Shown here in pieces: positions 60,001 to 62,629 of a stretch of DNA of 64,000 bases (the stretch's first letter is position 1; each line of letters begins with the position of its first letter). The notes beneath the pieces are model-generated. The model was not told the origin of the DNA and ran no database searches. It saw nothing but the letters and a program-made list of their open reading frames with translations. The position numbers were made by a program, and so were the translations under genes. Source of the DNA: Odontocerum albicorne (Eukaryota; Arthropoda; Insecta; Trichoptera; Odontoceridae); the NCBI GenBank assembly GCA_949825065.1, contig OX463863.1, positions 18,927,251-18,991,250 on the forward strand. Reading direction: 5' to 3'.

Positions 60001-62629
60001 CCATCCTGTGGACGGATGACGCCTGTGCGTGTATTGCCCTTTTGTGTGCGTGCACACAGCACTACAGCAAGCACACACCAGCAGGCAGATCAACACCTGA
60101 GCAGTGCTACATGCATACAGGCAATCCCTCGCTATAGAGTAAGATTGTCAGTCCATCAGATGAATGACGCCTGTGCGTGTATTGCTCTATTGTGTGCGTG
60201 CACGCAGCACTACAGCAAGCACACACTAACAGGCAGATCAACACGTGAGCAGTGCTGCATACATACAGGCAATCCCTCGCTATAGAGTAAGATTGTCAGT
60301 CCATCCTGTGGATGGATGACGCCTGTGCGTGTATAGCTATATTGTGTGCATGCACACGGCACTACAGCAAACACACACCAGCAGGCAGATCAACACCTGA
60401 GCAGTGCTACATACATACAGGCAATCCCTCCCTATAGAGTAAGATTGTCAGTCCATCCTGTGGATGGATGACGCCTGTGCGCGTATTGCCCTTTTGTGTG
60501 CGTGCACGCAGCACTACAACAAGCACTCACTAGTAGGCAGATCAACACCTGAGCAGTGCTACATACATACAGGCAACTCTCGCTATAGAGTAAGATTGTC
60601 AGTCCATCCTGTGGATGGATGACGCCTGTGCGTGTATAGCTATATTGTGTGCATGCACACGGCACTACAGCAAACACACACCAGCAGGCAGATCAACACC
60701 TGAGCAGTGCTACATACATACAGGCAATCCCTCCCTATAGAGTAAGATTGTCAGTCCATCCTGTGGATGGATGACGCCTGTGCGCGTATTGCCCTTTTGT
60801 GTGCGTGCACGCAGCACTACAGCAAGCACTCACTAGTAGGCAGATCAACACCTGAGCAGTGCTACATACATACAGGCAACTCTCGCTATAGAGTAAGATT
60901 GTCAGTCCGTCCTGGATAGCATTGGTTTACATGTTTATGTGAGACAACGCACTCACATATTATTCTATCAACTTCTATGCAGAACTAACGTGCCTTTGGA
61001 AATGTCCGTAGGTAGAGCAAATACACGTTTTAACCGTGTGTGTCCCCAGATAGAAGTTTTTCTCGTGCCGCTTAACCTTCATAGAAAACGTTTTACTTTT
61101 ATTCTAAAAAAAATCAAAGGGACATGTTGAACGGACGGGGGACATTTATAATTGAGTCATGATTACATACGGCGTGTGTAGGGAACACTCAAAGAAAACA
61201 TAGTCGAGGGCCTTCTTATGTACGAGTATTTCACAAGTGCATGTAAAGGGTCTTTCAAATTGAGCGGTTTTTTAATTCTTGAATAAACCAAACAATTTGC
61301 TTTGATTTCAAAACACTTTTTATTGGTCATTGAAGTATAATATATGACATTTAACGTGTTCCTCGCGGGAAGCACAAACGCCTGTGATCTGATCTGTAGC
61401 ATTCGTTTGTGTATTTTACGTAATGTTTAGTTTATCTCCTTTATTTAATGAGTCTCCTTAAGAGTAATGACTATTATTTATTATCAGAAAATTACTTGAA
61501 TGTCATGTTTACTTGGTGGTGTAATCAAATATCAGTGGTTCTAAACAAAACGCGTTTAAACTTAGAAATTTAAAAACGCCGAAATTGTGCCGCGCACAGA
61601 ATTCGTGGAATTTGATTTTTAACGCGGTGTACAGGTTAAAGACAAAAAACAATATCCGCCAAATGTCGTCCACCTCTTGCAGCTCCACTGATGTCCACTT
61701 TTTTGTCAAAATTTTCGATGACATTTTGACATAATGGGGTTATGTGAAAAGGCAGGTCTATAAGAATGATCGGGGGTCATTCTTATAGACCTGGCTTTTC
61801 ACGTAACCCCAGAGAAAATAGTCCAACGGTGTCAGATCACATGATGGTGGGCAATTAACATCACCGTTTTCGCAGATTACAATACATAAAATAATTCAAC
61901 AATTTGAACGCGTTGTTGTATTGTATACGACTCCATTTTCATAAATGTAATATATTACACTTCTCAAATGTGACAAGCCCCAGGCAAGTTCGCGACGCCA
62001 TCTGTGTTTTATCTAAGAATTAAAAAAAACGCTCAATTTGAAAGACACTTTAGAAGGCTTTCATTTATATGGATTTTATAAATGTGGCTTCCTATCAGAC
62101 AGTGGCCTATTCATGTCGTGCATATGACAGACACAATTTGGACTGGTTTCTTTTGTGGAACCAATGTTAAGTGGGTATTTAAACCTGATTATTATTGTAG
62201 GCATCAACCTTCTTGCTATCAGACAGGCCTTTGACCAACTGGAAAATAATACCAGGCCTTTGACCAGCTGGAAAATAAACCTGCGATATATCCTGGGTAG
62301 AGGTACATAGTTCAAGAGGGAGGAACTGCATACTGTTGCGATTTTTGCCAACTGATCTGCGATTTTATTACCGTGTACCCTGGTAAAGGGAGGATAACAA
62401 AGGAGGCTTTGATTTCATATAAAATAGAAGTATTTACTTATATTAATTAAAGAAAAAAATAAGTCATACTCACGGTCTTGAACCCCCTGTACATGATGCG
62501 TATCTCCTGCCGGGAGAACTTGGTCTGCCTGCACAGGTCTTCCAAGGCCACTGGAATTGGCTTCGGTACCCGCGCTGGTTCCAGCTCGTACACGACCTCC
62601 TCCATGGGCGAGTCCGGTGGGGTGGCCAT
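20936..62629 (-). CDS. KChIP: Kv channel-interacting protein (KChIP), neuronal calcium sensor family; five exons
   Basis: Coding sequence is complement(join(20936..21067, 22123..22317, 24355..24425, 33026..33095, 62474..62629)), giving 207 residues. All junctions are GT-AG and every phase agrees. KChIPs are cytosolic EF-hand proteins that bind the N-terminus of Kv4 (Shal) channels and tune their A-type current. Residues 29-52 form the conserved entry helix ([20 protein letters not shown]). EF1 is degenerate around residues 70-81 (KFFPHGNSTMYA). The EF2 loop is D89-D100, EF3 is D125-E136 ([12 protein letters not shown]) and EF4 is D174-E185 ([12 protein letters not shown]). Position 2 is Ala, so the N-myristoylation signal of frequenin/NCS-1 is absent. 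The tail [10 protein letters not shown] matches the KChIP C-terminal pattern (RSLQLF...). An in-frame TAA at 62660-62662 and an A at -3 with G at +4 support this ATG. Alternative first exons, common in vertebrate KChIPs, cannot be excluded. Confidence 0.95.
21117..21301. mobile_element. Foldback MITE D, internally deleted, in KChIP intron 4
   Basis: Left end AAGTACTCGGCGATAAGTAA and right end TACTTATGTACCGGGTACTG are diverged versions of the family termini. GACTGTCGCCCATAATCGGC and GACAGAGACGACGCTCTAC are internal matches. It starts about 50 bp from the exon 5 acceptor. Confidence 0.8.
21310..21630 (-). pseudogene. Non-LTR family B 3' tail in intron 4
   Basis: Minus-strand reading gives a reverse-transcriptase end ([15 protein letters not shown] codons near 21,450-21,500). 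The family-B untranslated part with TTCTCTCTGCCTACTCCGC follows at 21,345-21,325. It is decayed and 5'-truncated near 21,630. Confidence 0.55.
21638..21852. mobile_element. Foldback MITE D, left end truncated, in intron 4
   Basis: Arms GACTGTCGGCCATAATTGGG and CCGATTATGGCCGACAGTCT face each other. The right terminus ATTACTTACCGCCGGATACT is present but the left terminus is missing. The middle holds ACAAATCGCGACGGAACACG. Confidence 0.8.
22123..22317 (-). CDS. KChIP: KChIP exon 4 (end of EF2, EF3)
   Basis: Acceptor TGTTGCAG precedes GATTTGCTGG; donor is CAG|GTATCT. Encodes residues 100-164: the last EF2 ligand (D100), the helix [20 protein letters not shown] typical of KChIPs, the EF3 loop D125-E136 and the helix [13 protein letters not shown] basic/acidic linker ([15 protein letters not shown]) closes it. 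The exon is GC-rich against AT-rich introns. Confidence 0.97.
22560..23430. repeat. 43-bp minisatellite, about 20 copies, in intron 3
   Basis: The unit contains TAACTATGAATTGAATATGA and ATCATGTAAACATGTG. A three-unit block of about 128 bp with ATCATCTAAAAATGTG repeats three times (about 22,960-23,260), which marks a second level of duplication. A smaller repeat (TATGACAATGGACTAAGTCA) is at 22,388-22,450. Confidence 0.9.
23515..23819. mobile_element. TTAA MITE A, 3' part lost
   Basis: TTAA at 23511-23514 is followed by TCTTTCCCTTCCTGTGCTAA, the family-A left end. The body (ACGTTCACAAAACGGGCGA) follows the order of the full copy at 55.5 kb and stops where a mariner end begins. Confidence 0.8.
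23820..24122 (-). pseudogene. mariner transposase C-terminal fragment, intron 3
   Basis: Minus-strand frame contains [20 protein letters not shown], the block around the third catalytic Asp of DD34D mariner enzymes. It continues to a terminus decoded as HSEWKN and, in another frame, an [15 protein letters not shown] end. A terminal CGAGGGTTGCTACTTAAGTT at 23,820 matches a mariner-style inverted repeat. Only the last quarter of the enzyme remains. Confidence 0.78.
24355..24425 (-). CDS. KChIP: KChIP exon 3 (EF2)
   Basis: Acceptor CATCTTTCAG precedes ACTCCACG; donor is CGG|GTAAGT. Phase 1 entry completes Asn76 with exon 2. Encodes residues 76-99, [20 protein letters not shown] then TFR. The EF2 loop starts at D89 and ends in the next exon. 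Confidence 0.96.
24566..24776 (+). mobile_element. Element D (LINE-like 3' end)
   Basis: Shares AGTGTGGGCTGAACAACATC, GGTGGGGTGTATCTTGGCCG and ATGAGCCCAGACCTTTTGAT with two copies at 48.5-48.9 kb. It ends in TTGCTATCAATAAACCTGTA. The AATAAA-like end and conserved 3' terminus suggest the untranslated end of a retrotransposon. No coding is seen. Confidence 0.6.
24777..25170. pseudogene. Non-LTR family B copy with inverted 5' part
   Basis: 24777-24903 reads on the minus strand as the upstream linker ([20 protein letters not shown], then SMYDRIR). 24904-25170 reads on the plus strand as the downstream part ([29 protein letters not shown]) and ends in ATGT repeats. In the uninverted copy at 42.3 kb these parts follow each other on one strand. 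Confidence 0.65.
25380..25564. repeat. Segment shared inverted with 50,800-50,960
   Basis: GAAGGGATCCTCGACGAGAC, GTGCCTTCTGTTATACTAG and GGACATTCCTTCAAGTAACG all recur in reverse order and orientation near 50.8-50.95 kb. It ends in the 24-bp unit CATCTCCATGGTAACGACTT, next to the LINE A tail in both places. Confidence 0.8.
25565..26240 (-). pseudogene. LINE A copy (non-LTR, C-terminal RT end and 3'UTR)
   Basis: Minus-strand frame 26165-25890 reads [20 protein letters not shown], then [27 protein letters not shown] and LKKRLKKLL. This is the usual WN-L end of CR1/Jockey-type ORF2 proteins. About 300 bp of untranslated tail follows, ending GGTTGGAAGAGATTACCACC, GGCAATAAACCCGCC and TATTTGCAATAAAAGTG with TAAA repeats. 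5'-truncated. Confidence 0.78.
26258..26365. repeat. 24-bp tandem repeat, four copies
   Basis: The unit is TCTCATCTCCATGGTAACGA plus CTTC. One further unit lies on the other side of LINE A at about 25,530, so the LINE appears to sit inside the array. Confidence 0.85.
26398..27233 (-). mobile_element. mariner (mauritiana-type), internally deleted
   Basis: The inverted ends are TCTGTAAATATGAAACCGG at about 26,401 and, on the minus strand, TCTGTAAAGATGAAACCGG at about 27,225, with TA next to them. The minus frame has the N-terminal helix-turn-helix region starting [20 protein letters not shown] and running to GIWVPHELN (27051-26682). A C-terminal remnant near 26,470-26,530 encodes a [14 protein letters not shown] end. 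The catalytic core is deleted. Confidence 0.82.
26682..27051 (-). pseudogene. mariner transposase N-terminal half
   Basis: The frame from the MSVFVPEN start covers [20 protein letters not shown] (first helix-turn-helix), [11 protein letters not shown], the second helix-turn-helix [20 protein letters not shown] and the WVPHELN linker motif, then a stop. It lacks all three catalytic aspartates. An upstream in-frame extension to 27140 is not part of the family's usual start. Confidence 0.85.
27234..27556. other. Unassigned intron 2 sequence
   Basis: No coding signal or named repeat. A short dyad GTCTCTCGTGAGAGAC lies near 27,275. Confidence 0.4.
27638..28928 (+). mobile_element. mariner (cecropia-type), near full length
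   Basis: The left end TTAGGTCCCCACATACGAAA and the right end (minus strand TTGGGTCCTTACATATGAAA) are imperfect inverted repeats of about 30 bp that both continue into GGCGTTTTG. TA dinucleotides sit at the flanks. At about 1.29 kb with one ORF it has the size of a complete mariner. The uninterrupted arm at 29.87 kb shows the empty target. Confidence 0.88.
27829..28848 (+). pseudogene. mariner transposase, full-length ORF with catalytic D-to-Y change
   Basis: The 339-residue frame starts [17 protein letters not shown]. An in-frame Met 21 nt upstream is less like the family start. It covers the paired helix-turn-helix domain, [16 protein letters not shown] at 114-129, the first catalytic Asp in [14 protein letters not shown] (D151) and the second in [12 protein letters not shown] (D243). 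The third acidic residue of the DD34D triad should fall 34 residues later, in [13 protein letters not shown]. Here the codon at 28660-28662 is TAT, giving APTYYYFF (Y278). The frame is otherwise open to [15 protein letters not shown]. It ought to bind its ends but not cut, so I class it as a pseudogene. Mobilised by another source, its protein could act as a competitor. Confidence 0.88.
29024..29354 (+). pseudogene. mariner transposase N-terminal domain, left palindrome arm
   Basis: Reads from [20 protein letters not shown] through the helix-turn-helix regions to [10 protein letters not shown]. The palindrome junction lies there, and the codons that follow are antisense to the right arm. The sequence is truncated before the linker and catalytic domain. 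Confidence 0.82.
29348..29779 (-). pseudogene. mariner transposase N-terminal domain, right palindrome arm
   Basis: Inverted counterpart of the left arm ([20 protein letters not shown]), about 90% identical in protein. It extends a little further, through [20 protein letters not shown], before the frame enters the junction. It has no catalytic residues. Confidence 0.82.
30190..30645. mobile_element. MITE E, rearranged copy
   Basis: Starts with an end related to TATACTTGAGAAAATGTAG (ACTAGAGAAAGTGTACCATG). It runs through CAATACAACCTTGTAATGAC to TAGGTAAATACATTACATAA, then turns back into GGTTGTATTGGGGCAAATTT. It resumes family body sequence at ATAGCGGATCTTTGCC and ends near 30,645 at TATTTTCTGAAGTATA. 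The inner part is therefore itself an inverted duplication of about 100 bp. Confidence 0.7.
30735..30995. repeat. Short tandem and dispersed units
   Basis: About three copies of TTTTTACTTCGCGGTCACAG with GTATTACACAATATTAGGTG, and alternating TTTCACTTCACGTCACAGTA. Separates two MITE E pieces. Confidence 0.75.
31000..31219. mobile_element. MITE E body fragment
   Basis: TTTAGGTAAACACATTACAT, GTGACGTTTGTCAAAAGTCA and GGGATGGGGTATACGATAAT match the full copy at 54.3 kb, inverted. Another fragment (GATCTTGGCCTATTTAAAGA) is at about 31,675-31,830. Confidence 0.75.
31220..31672 (-). pseudogene. LINE A 3' end
   Basis: The minus strand ends in GGTTGGAAGAGATTGCCGCC, GGCAATAAGCCCGCC and TGCAATAAAAGTG with a TAAA tail. 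The coding remnant reads [18 protein letters not shown] then a [13 protein letters not shown] end. 5'-truncated. Confidence 0.75.
31840..32427. other. Unassigned intron 2 sequence
   Basis: Contains a piece at about 32,210-32,260 (CTATTCATTCCACTTTTTGT, ACGGTATAACCCT) resembling 5,685-5,730, the left flank of TTAA element C. No gene recognised. The 73-codon frame at 31868-32089 lacks family resemblance. Confidence 0.4.
32430..32858. mobile_element. TTAA MITE A, 5' part lost
   Basis: Begins at AACATCGGCCGTCGTTCACA and runs in the family order to CACATCACAGGGAAGGAAGG G with TTAA at 32859-32862. The left terminus is absent. Confidence 0.8.
33026..33095 (-). CDS. KChIP: KChIP exon 2
   Basis: Acceptor TTCTATTGCAG precedes GAGTGTCCTG; donor is GGAA|GTAAGT. 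Encodes [20 protein letters not shown] then PHG and the first base of Asn76. This is the KChIP core directly after FKT of exon 1, corresponding to the degenerate EF1 region. Nearest coding neighbours are 29.4 kb upstream and 8.6 kb downstream. Confidence 0.95.
33345..35760. repeat. 2.4-kb satellite with higher-order structure, intron 1
   Basis: A 27-bp subunit (CCGATATGTGGTAGTAACAC plus ATTTGCT) occurs in runs of two to five. A spacer of about 110 bp (TTGACTTTATGTGGAGTATA, AATCATACATTTTGATAAGA, GGTTGTTGCCAAGTGCTTT) separates the runs. A block near 33,690-34,260 recurs almost exactly about 979 bp later (34,670-35,240). Confidence 0.92.
35930..36535 (-). repeat. Dispersed repeat H
   Basis: On the minus strand it carries AAGTGTCGCGAACGGATTGA near 36,500 and ATTCAAGTCCCTTAATGTGA, then GTCTCCATTGTATCTTTCCA, near 35,960-35,990. 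The same two blocks lie together at 43.35-44.13 kb, and the second at 45.24 kb. It may be a decayed transposon; no protein recognised. Confidence 0.6.
36540..37132. repeat. 23-bp tandem repeat, about 26 copies
   Basis: The unit is CATATATCAATATTTATGAC plus TAC, and it is very homogeneous. Homogeneity suggests recent expansion. Confidence 0.95.
37136..37330. mobile_element. MITE E end fragment
   Basis: ACTAGAGAAAATGTAGCACG, GACGTTCAGTAATTTTAATT and GGTAAATACATTACATAAAA in family order. It merges into AT-rich sequence (37,330-37,530). Confidence 0.75.
37330..37640. other. AT-rich block with a GTTTCACTTTTCGTGACGTT edge
   Basis: 200 bp of nearly pure A/T is followed by that 20-bp word at about 37,543. 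Its exact inverse lies at about 52,057, next to another AT-rich block. Probably two copies of one element whose other end I cannot define. Confidence 0.5.
37795..37990. repeat. Dispersed repeat G
   Basis: Counterpart of 16,770-16,945, with AGTCCCCATCCAGTGCGATC and TGACGAAGAAGGAACTGTCC. It abuts the TTAA of MITE A. Confidence 0.6.
37994..38377. mobile_element. TTAA MITE A, internally deleted
   Basis: TTAA at 37990-37993 and 38378-38381. The ends are CCTTTCCCTTAATGTGCTAA and, on the right, CACAGGGAAGGAAGGG. Two internal gaps relative to the 612-bp copy at 55.5 kb. Confidence 0.85.
38449..39121 (-). pseudogene. Two LINE A 3' ends, same orientation
   Basis: 38449-38553 is a short tail (TTGCAAATACAATCTGGCTG, then ATTGCCAGTCAGCAATCTC). 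38697-39121 is a longer tail that includes the end of the ORF ([29 protein letters not shown]). Both begin with TTTATTTATTTAACACTT-type oligo-TAAA on the minus strand. Confidence 0.75.
39140..39890. other. Unassigned intron 1 sequence
   Basis: Mixed composition with a GC-rich patch near 39,360-39,400 (CAATTTTCCCGGCCGGCCCT). No protein family or named repeat recognised. Confidence 0.4.
39895..40975. repeat. GT-rich array, 1.1 kb, with longer internal units
   Basis: Mostly GTGTGTATGTATGAATGTGA and GAGTGTGTAAGTATGAGTGT. A block of about 130 bp repeats three times between 40,500 and 40,880. The long HTHT-rich minus frames (311 and 341 codons) are artefacts of the missing stop codons in this composition. 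Confidence 0.93.
40995..41110 (+). pseudogene. Retrotransposon C-terminal zinc-finger fragment
   Basis: Plus frame [20 protein letters not shown] then [10 protein letters not shown] has the C-x2-C ... H-x3-H spacing of a C2H2 finger. Many arthropod non-LTR elements end with such a CASR-GL-SHRRSH finger. No neighbouring exon extends it, so a host zinc-finger gene is unlikely. Confidence 0.5.
41200..41812. other. No recognised feature
   Basis: An open frame of 68 codons at 41467-41673 (plus) is unrecognised and lacks splice or family support. A motif near 41,133 (GGCGAGGGGATCCTCGAC) echoes 25,397 and 50,940. Confidence 0.35.
41815..42010 (+). mobile_element. SINE-1
   Basis: Head GGCCTAGTGAGTAAGACG and AGATTTAGTTCCCGTTGG (box B decayed), body GATTCCAGACTGGTTTTCAC, tail TATTGCCACATGGCAATAAG with CCAGATTGTACTATTTATTT. 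The extended tail is the part closest to LINE A. Confidence 0.8.
42255..42765 (+). pseudogene. Non-LTR family B, longest uninverted copy
   Basis: Decodes as LYWSETWT, then [32 protein letters not shown] and [20 protein letters not shown] with in-frame stops. The untranslated tail contains GCGCTCTGTCCTTTCTGCCT and GCGAAATGGCGTGATGG. Serves as reference for the broken copies at 8.8, 18.4, 21.3 and 24.8 kb. Confidence 0.72.
42766..43180 (+). pseudogene. Second, unrelated non-LTR RT tail
   Basis: Decayed frames give [13 protein letters not shown] near 42,835, [17 protein letters not shown] near 42,950 and [17 protein letters not shown] near 43,080. These are the linker, GH-like and R-A-DR-WR segments of RTE-like C-termini. 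Several stops and frameshifts. Confidence 0.55.
43346..44135 (+). repeat. Dispersed repeat H, tandemly doubled around a MITE
   Basis: A 51-bp block (TAAGTGTCTCGAACGGATTG, AAACTTTTTGTATTCAAGTC) is found at 43351-43401 and again at 44036-44086. The second is followed by GTCTCCATTGTATCTTTC. TTAA MITE B lies between the two. Confidence 0.7.
43402..44016. mobile_element. TTAA MITE B, full copy
   Basis: TTAA at 43398-43401 and 44017-44020. The left end CGTGTTCCCCGCG and the right end (minus strand CCTGTTCACCGCG) are inverted repeats. 615 bp, no coding. A 281-bp deletion derivative is at 61.36 kb. Confidence 0.85.
44235..44795 (+). pseudogene. LINE A copy
   Basis: Frame [20 protein letters not shown] ... 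[20 protein letters not shown] ... FKKRLKKLL stop at 44489. The 3' untranslated part follows and ends GGTTGGAAGAGATTGCCGCC TTGCAATAAGCCCATCAG (two parts) and TGCAATAAAAGTGGC with AAAT repeats. Confidence 0.8.
44796..45239. other. Unassigned intron 1 sequence
   Basis: No gene. Ends with TTTGTATTCAAGTCCCTTAA, the repeat-H word, at about 45,240-45,260, which leads straight into the 36-bp array. Confidence 0.4.
45255..46915. repeat. 36-bp minisatellite, about 40 copies
   Basis: The unit is TGTCTCCATTGTATCTTTCC plus ATGTATTAGAAAAATA. Variants TATATTTCC and ATCAAAAAA are arranged in a higher-order block: CCGTTGTACATTTCC recurs at about 45,487, 45,772, 46,059 and 46,309. As 36 is a multiple of three, all frames stay open and give 12-residue repeats ([12 protein letters not shown]), so the open frames do not imply coding. 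A SINE interrupts the array at 46,561-46,750. Confidence 0.95.
46561..46750 (-). mobile_element. SINE-1, full-length, inside the 36-bp array
   Basis: Minus strand: ACCTCTGTGGCCTGGTGGTA, box B-like GGGTTAGATCCCCGCTGG, body, then GGTTGGAAGAGATTGCCACA TGGCAAAAACTCGCCAGG (two parts) and poly(A). The interrupted array unit resumes in phase on the other side (CCATT / GTTGTATC). Confidence 0.85.
46920..47860. other. Unassigned sequence with a 41-bp triplet
   Basis: A 41-bp unit (AGTGGGCCTTACCTACAACA, ATACCACTTACCTA) is present three times at 47,145-47,260. The rest is AT-rich and not recognised. Confidence 0.45.
47861..48480. other. Unassigned interval, possible decayed element
   Basis: Open frames on both strands (minus 47858-48148, plus 48067-48471) show no family that I can name. 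Proximity to element D copies suggests retrotransposon-derived sequence. No host gene signal. Confidence 0.3.
48484..48865 (+). mobile_element. Element D, two copies in tandem
   Basis: 48,487-48,680 and 48,684-48,865 each start with GGGTGTGGGCTGAAA and contain GTGGGGTGTATCT-GGCCG. The second is closer to the copy at 24.57 kb and is cut by a LINE insertion after TACATACTATG; its end resumes at 49,653. Confidence 0.65.
48863..49657 (-). mobile_element. Jockey/CR1-like non-LTR insertion inside element D
   Basis: Minus frame 49586-49330 reads [36 protein letters not shown] and [13 protein letters not shown], the thumb region of Jockey/CR1 reverse transcriptases. After a frameshift, 49329-48934 continues [16 protein letters not shown] to [12 protein letters not shown], the C-terminal end. 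It ends in a poly(A) visible as T14 at 48,865-48,878. ATGTT lies on both sides, consistent with a short target duplication. Confidence 0.78.
49658..50100. other. No recognised feature
   Basis: Starts with the resumed element D end (GCTATCAATAAACCTGTATT). The remainder, including a G9 run near 50,005, has no recognised content. Confidence 0.4.
50100..50795 (+). pseudogene. LINE A copy, inverted partner of 25.6-26.2 kb
   Basis: Frame [35 protein letters not shown], then a frameshift and [24 protein letters not shown] codons. The tail is GGTTGGAAGAGATTGCCGCC, GGCAATAAGCCCACCAG, then AAAT repeats to about 50,795. The 3' flank also matches the other copy. Confidence 0.78.
50797..50965. repeat. 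Flank shared inverted with 25,380-25,564
   Basis: TCGTTACCATGGAGATGAGA, GGAATGTCCGTTAGCCGTGA and GTCTCGTCGAGGATCCCTTC are reverse complements of the segment next to the LINE A copy at 25.6 kb. Confidence 0.8.
51125..51990 (+). pseudogene. CR1/Jockey-like RT end with duplicated C-terminus
   Basis: Frames give [40 protein letters not shown] and then [19 protein letters not shown] with [20 protein letters not shown], a standard C-terminus. The last part (51,478-51,745) is repeated as a second 269-bp unit (51,747-51,990), including its 3' flank with TATATACTTTAGC. Frameshifts in the first part. Confidence 0.72.
52035..52445. other. AT-rich block bordered by inverse of the 37.54-kb word
   Basis: AACGTCACGAAAAGTGAAAC at about 52,057 is the exact reverse complement of the 37.54-kb border. 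After it come 350 bp of almost pure AT built from TTAAT and AATAA steps. Open ends undefined. Confidence 0.5.
52800..53140 (+). pseudogene. Possible retrotransposon RNase H remnant
   Basis: One frame gives [26 protein letters not shown] (two parts), reminiscent of the C-x2-C-H-DQSA-HIL motif at the end of Jockey-type RNase H domains. The frame breaks afterwards. Weak call. Confidence 0.35.
53240..53545. repeat. 17-bp tandem repeat, about 18 copies
   Basis: The unit is GTCCGTTTGAGCAGTTC, with variants CCCATTTGAG and TTCCGTTTG. The open minus frames (113 and 117 codons, [21 protein letters not shown]) follow from the 17-bp period. 53,546-54,064 holds nothing recognised. Confidence 0.92.
54065..54235 (+). 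mobile_element. SINE-2, full copy
   Basis: tRNA-like head: TGGCCGCGCGGTAACGCGCT (box A region) and GTCAGTTCGAACCCCGC (box B). The body has GTGCTACTCCCCTCGAACGA and CCTATGACTTCGGCCATATC, then an A-rich tail. It has no LINE A tail, unlike SINE-1. Confidence 0.85.
54280..54847. mobile_element. MITE E, full copy
   Basis: Inverted ends TACTTGAGAAAATGTAGGAT and, on the minus strand, TACTTGAGAAAATGTAGCAT, each continuing into GGTCCCT-TGACA, with TA flanks. 568 bp, no coding. The 5' third is AT-rich. Confidence 0.88.
54848..55192. other. Unassigned interval
   Basis: Contains the inverse of a 7.35-kb repeat and three copies of CATTCTTATTATATTAAAC near 55,105-55,150. No gene. Confidence 0.4.
55193..55364 (+). 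mobile_element. SINE-2, full copy
   Basis: Head GTGCATAGTGGTAATGCACT and GTCAGTTCAAACCCCGAGCC, body CTCCCCTCGAACGACACAGG and CTATGACTTCGGTCATATCT, A-rich tail. Confidence 0.85.
55524..56135. mobile_element. TTAA MITE A, full copy
   Basis: TTAA at 55520-55523 and 56136-56139. Inverted ends CCTTTCCCTTCCTGTG and, on the minus strand, CCCTTCCTTCCCTGCGATG. 612 bp. The TTAA target and C-rich termini point to piggyBac-type mobilisation, with the transposase supplied elsewhere. Confidence 0.9.
56190..56465. mobile_element. Degenerate SINE-2 (+) and SINE-1 head (-)
   Basis: 56,190-56,300 has GTGGAAGGTCGTCGATTCGA and a GGGGTATAAACCGATGACTA body (SINE-2). 56,385-56,462 read on the minus strand has CCTCCGTGGTCTAGTTGGTA, AGACGCTTGTCTTCCAACC and GGTTCAAATCCCGCTGAG. 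The last is a tRNA-like cloverleaf head without the SINE-1 body and is the best-preserved A and B boxes in the window. Confidence 0.6.
56795..57577. repeat. AATGAT-type low-complexity array
   Basis: Hexamer and trimer mixtures (AATGATAATGACAATGATAA, ATAATAATAATGAGAATG). Frames here give N/D-rich or I/M-rich artefacts up to 290 codons. Confidence 0.93.
57578..57655 (+). mobile_element. LINE A 3' tail fragment
   Basis: CTGGTGGGTTGGAAGAGAAT, GCCACCTGGCAATAAGCG, then AAAT-rich tail. It lies at the end of the AAT array, which may have expanded from a preceding A-rich tract. Confidence 0.65.
57770..58185 (-). pseudogene. Non-LTR RT tail with (GAA) end
   Basis: Minus frame: [54 protein letters not shown], then [20 protein letters not shown]. 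This is the C-terminal part of an endonuclease/RT protein. It ends in GAAGAAGAATC at about 57,785. The plus-strand 106-codon frame over it is antisense to this. Confidence 0.8.
58186..58465. other. No recognised feature
   Basis: Short AT-rich interval between the RT tail and the 152-bp satellite. Confidence 0.35.
58466..60915. repeat. 152-bp satellite, about 16 copies, intron 1
   Basis: The unit has AAGATTGTCAGTCCATCCTG, TGGATGACGCCTGTGCGTGT, GTGCGTGCACGCAGCAC, ACCTGAGCAGTGCTACATAC and GGCAATCCCTCGCTATAGAG. Copies fall into subtypes (TGTATGACGCCTGTACG against TGGATGACGCCTGTGCG; CACTCACTAG against CACACACCAG) in a repeated order, showing multi-unit duplication. It is markedly GC-richer than its surroundings. 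Confidence 0.95.
60930..61100 (+). pseudogene. Non-LTR RT C-terminal fragment
   Basis: Frame [40 protein letters not shown] has the R-N-...-R-...-N-...-D/E-F arrangement of Jockey/CR1 C-termini (compare [16 protein letters not shown] at 51.6 kb). No upstream domain. Confidence 0.45.
61355..61635. mobile_element. TTAA MITE B, deletion derivative
   Basis: TTAA at 61351-61354 and 61636-61639. The ends CGTGTTCCTCGCG and (minus) CCTGTACACCGCG match the full copy at 43.4 kb. It lies inside the Tc1-like remnant, at the TTAA that overlaps its stop codon (CTT TAA on the minus strand). Confidence 0.85.
61733..61811. repeat. 34-bp inverted repeat within the transposase fragment
   Basis: GGGGTTATGTGAAAAGGCAG and its partner CTGGCTTTTCACGTAACCCC extend to TCTATAAGAATGA / TCATTCTTATAGA, around a loop of about six bases. 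It duplicates, inverted, the codons for [12 protein letters not shown]. Confidence 0.88.
62053..62473. other. Intron 1 sequence next to exon 1
   Basis: A 50-bp direct duplication (GGCCTTTGACCAACTGGAAA and GGCCTTTGACCAGCTGGAAA) lies at 62,226-62,275. No coding seen. The exon 1 donor GTGAGT is at 62473-62468. Confidence 0.5.
62474..62629 (-). CDS. KChIP: KChIP exon 1 (start and variable N-terminus)
   Basis: Encodes residues 1-52, starting [20 protein letters not shown], with donor ACC|GTGAGT in phase 0. The context CCAAGATGG is favourable. The in-frame TAA at 62660-62662 closes the frame upstream. Residues 29-52 are the conserved KChIP core helix; residues 1-28 are Pro- and Glu-rich and not conserved. 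No Gly at position 2. Confidence 0.95.
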
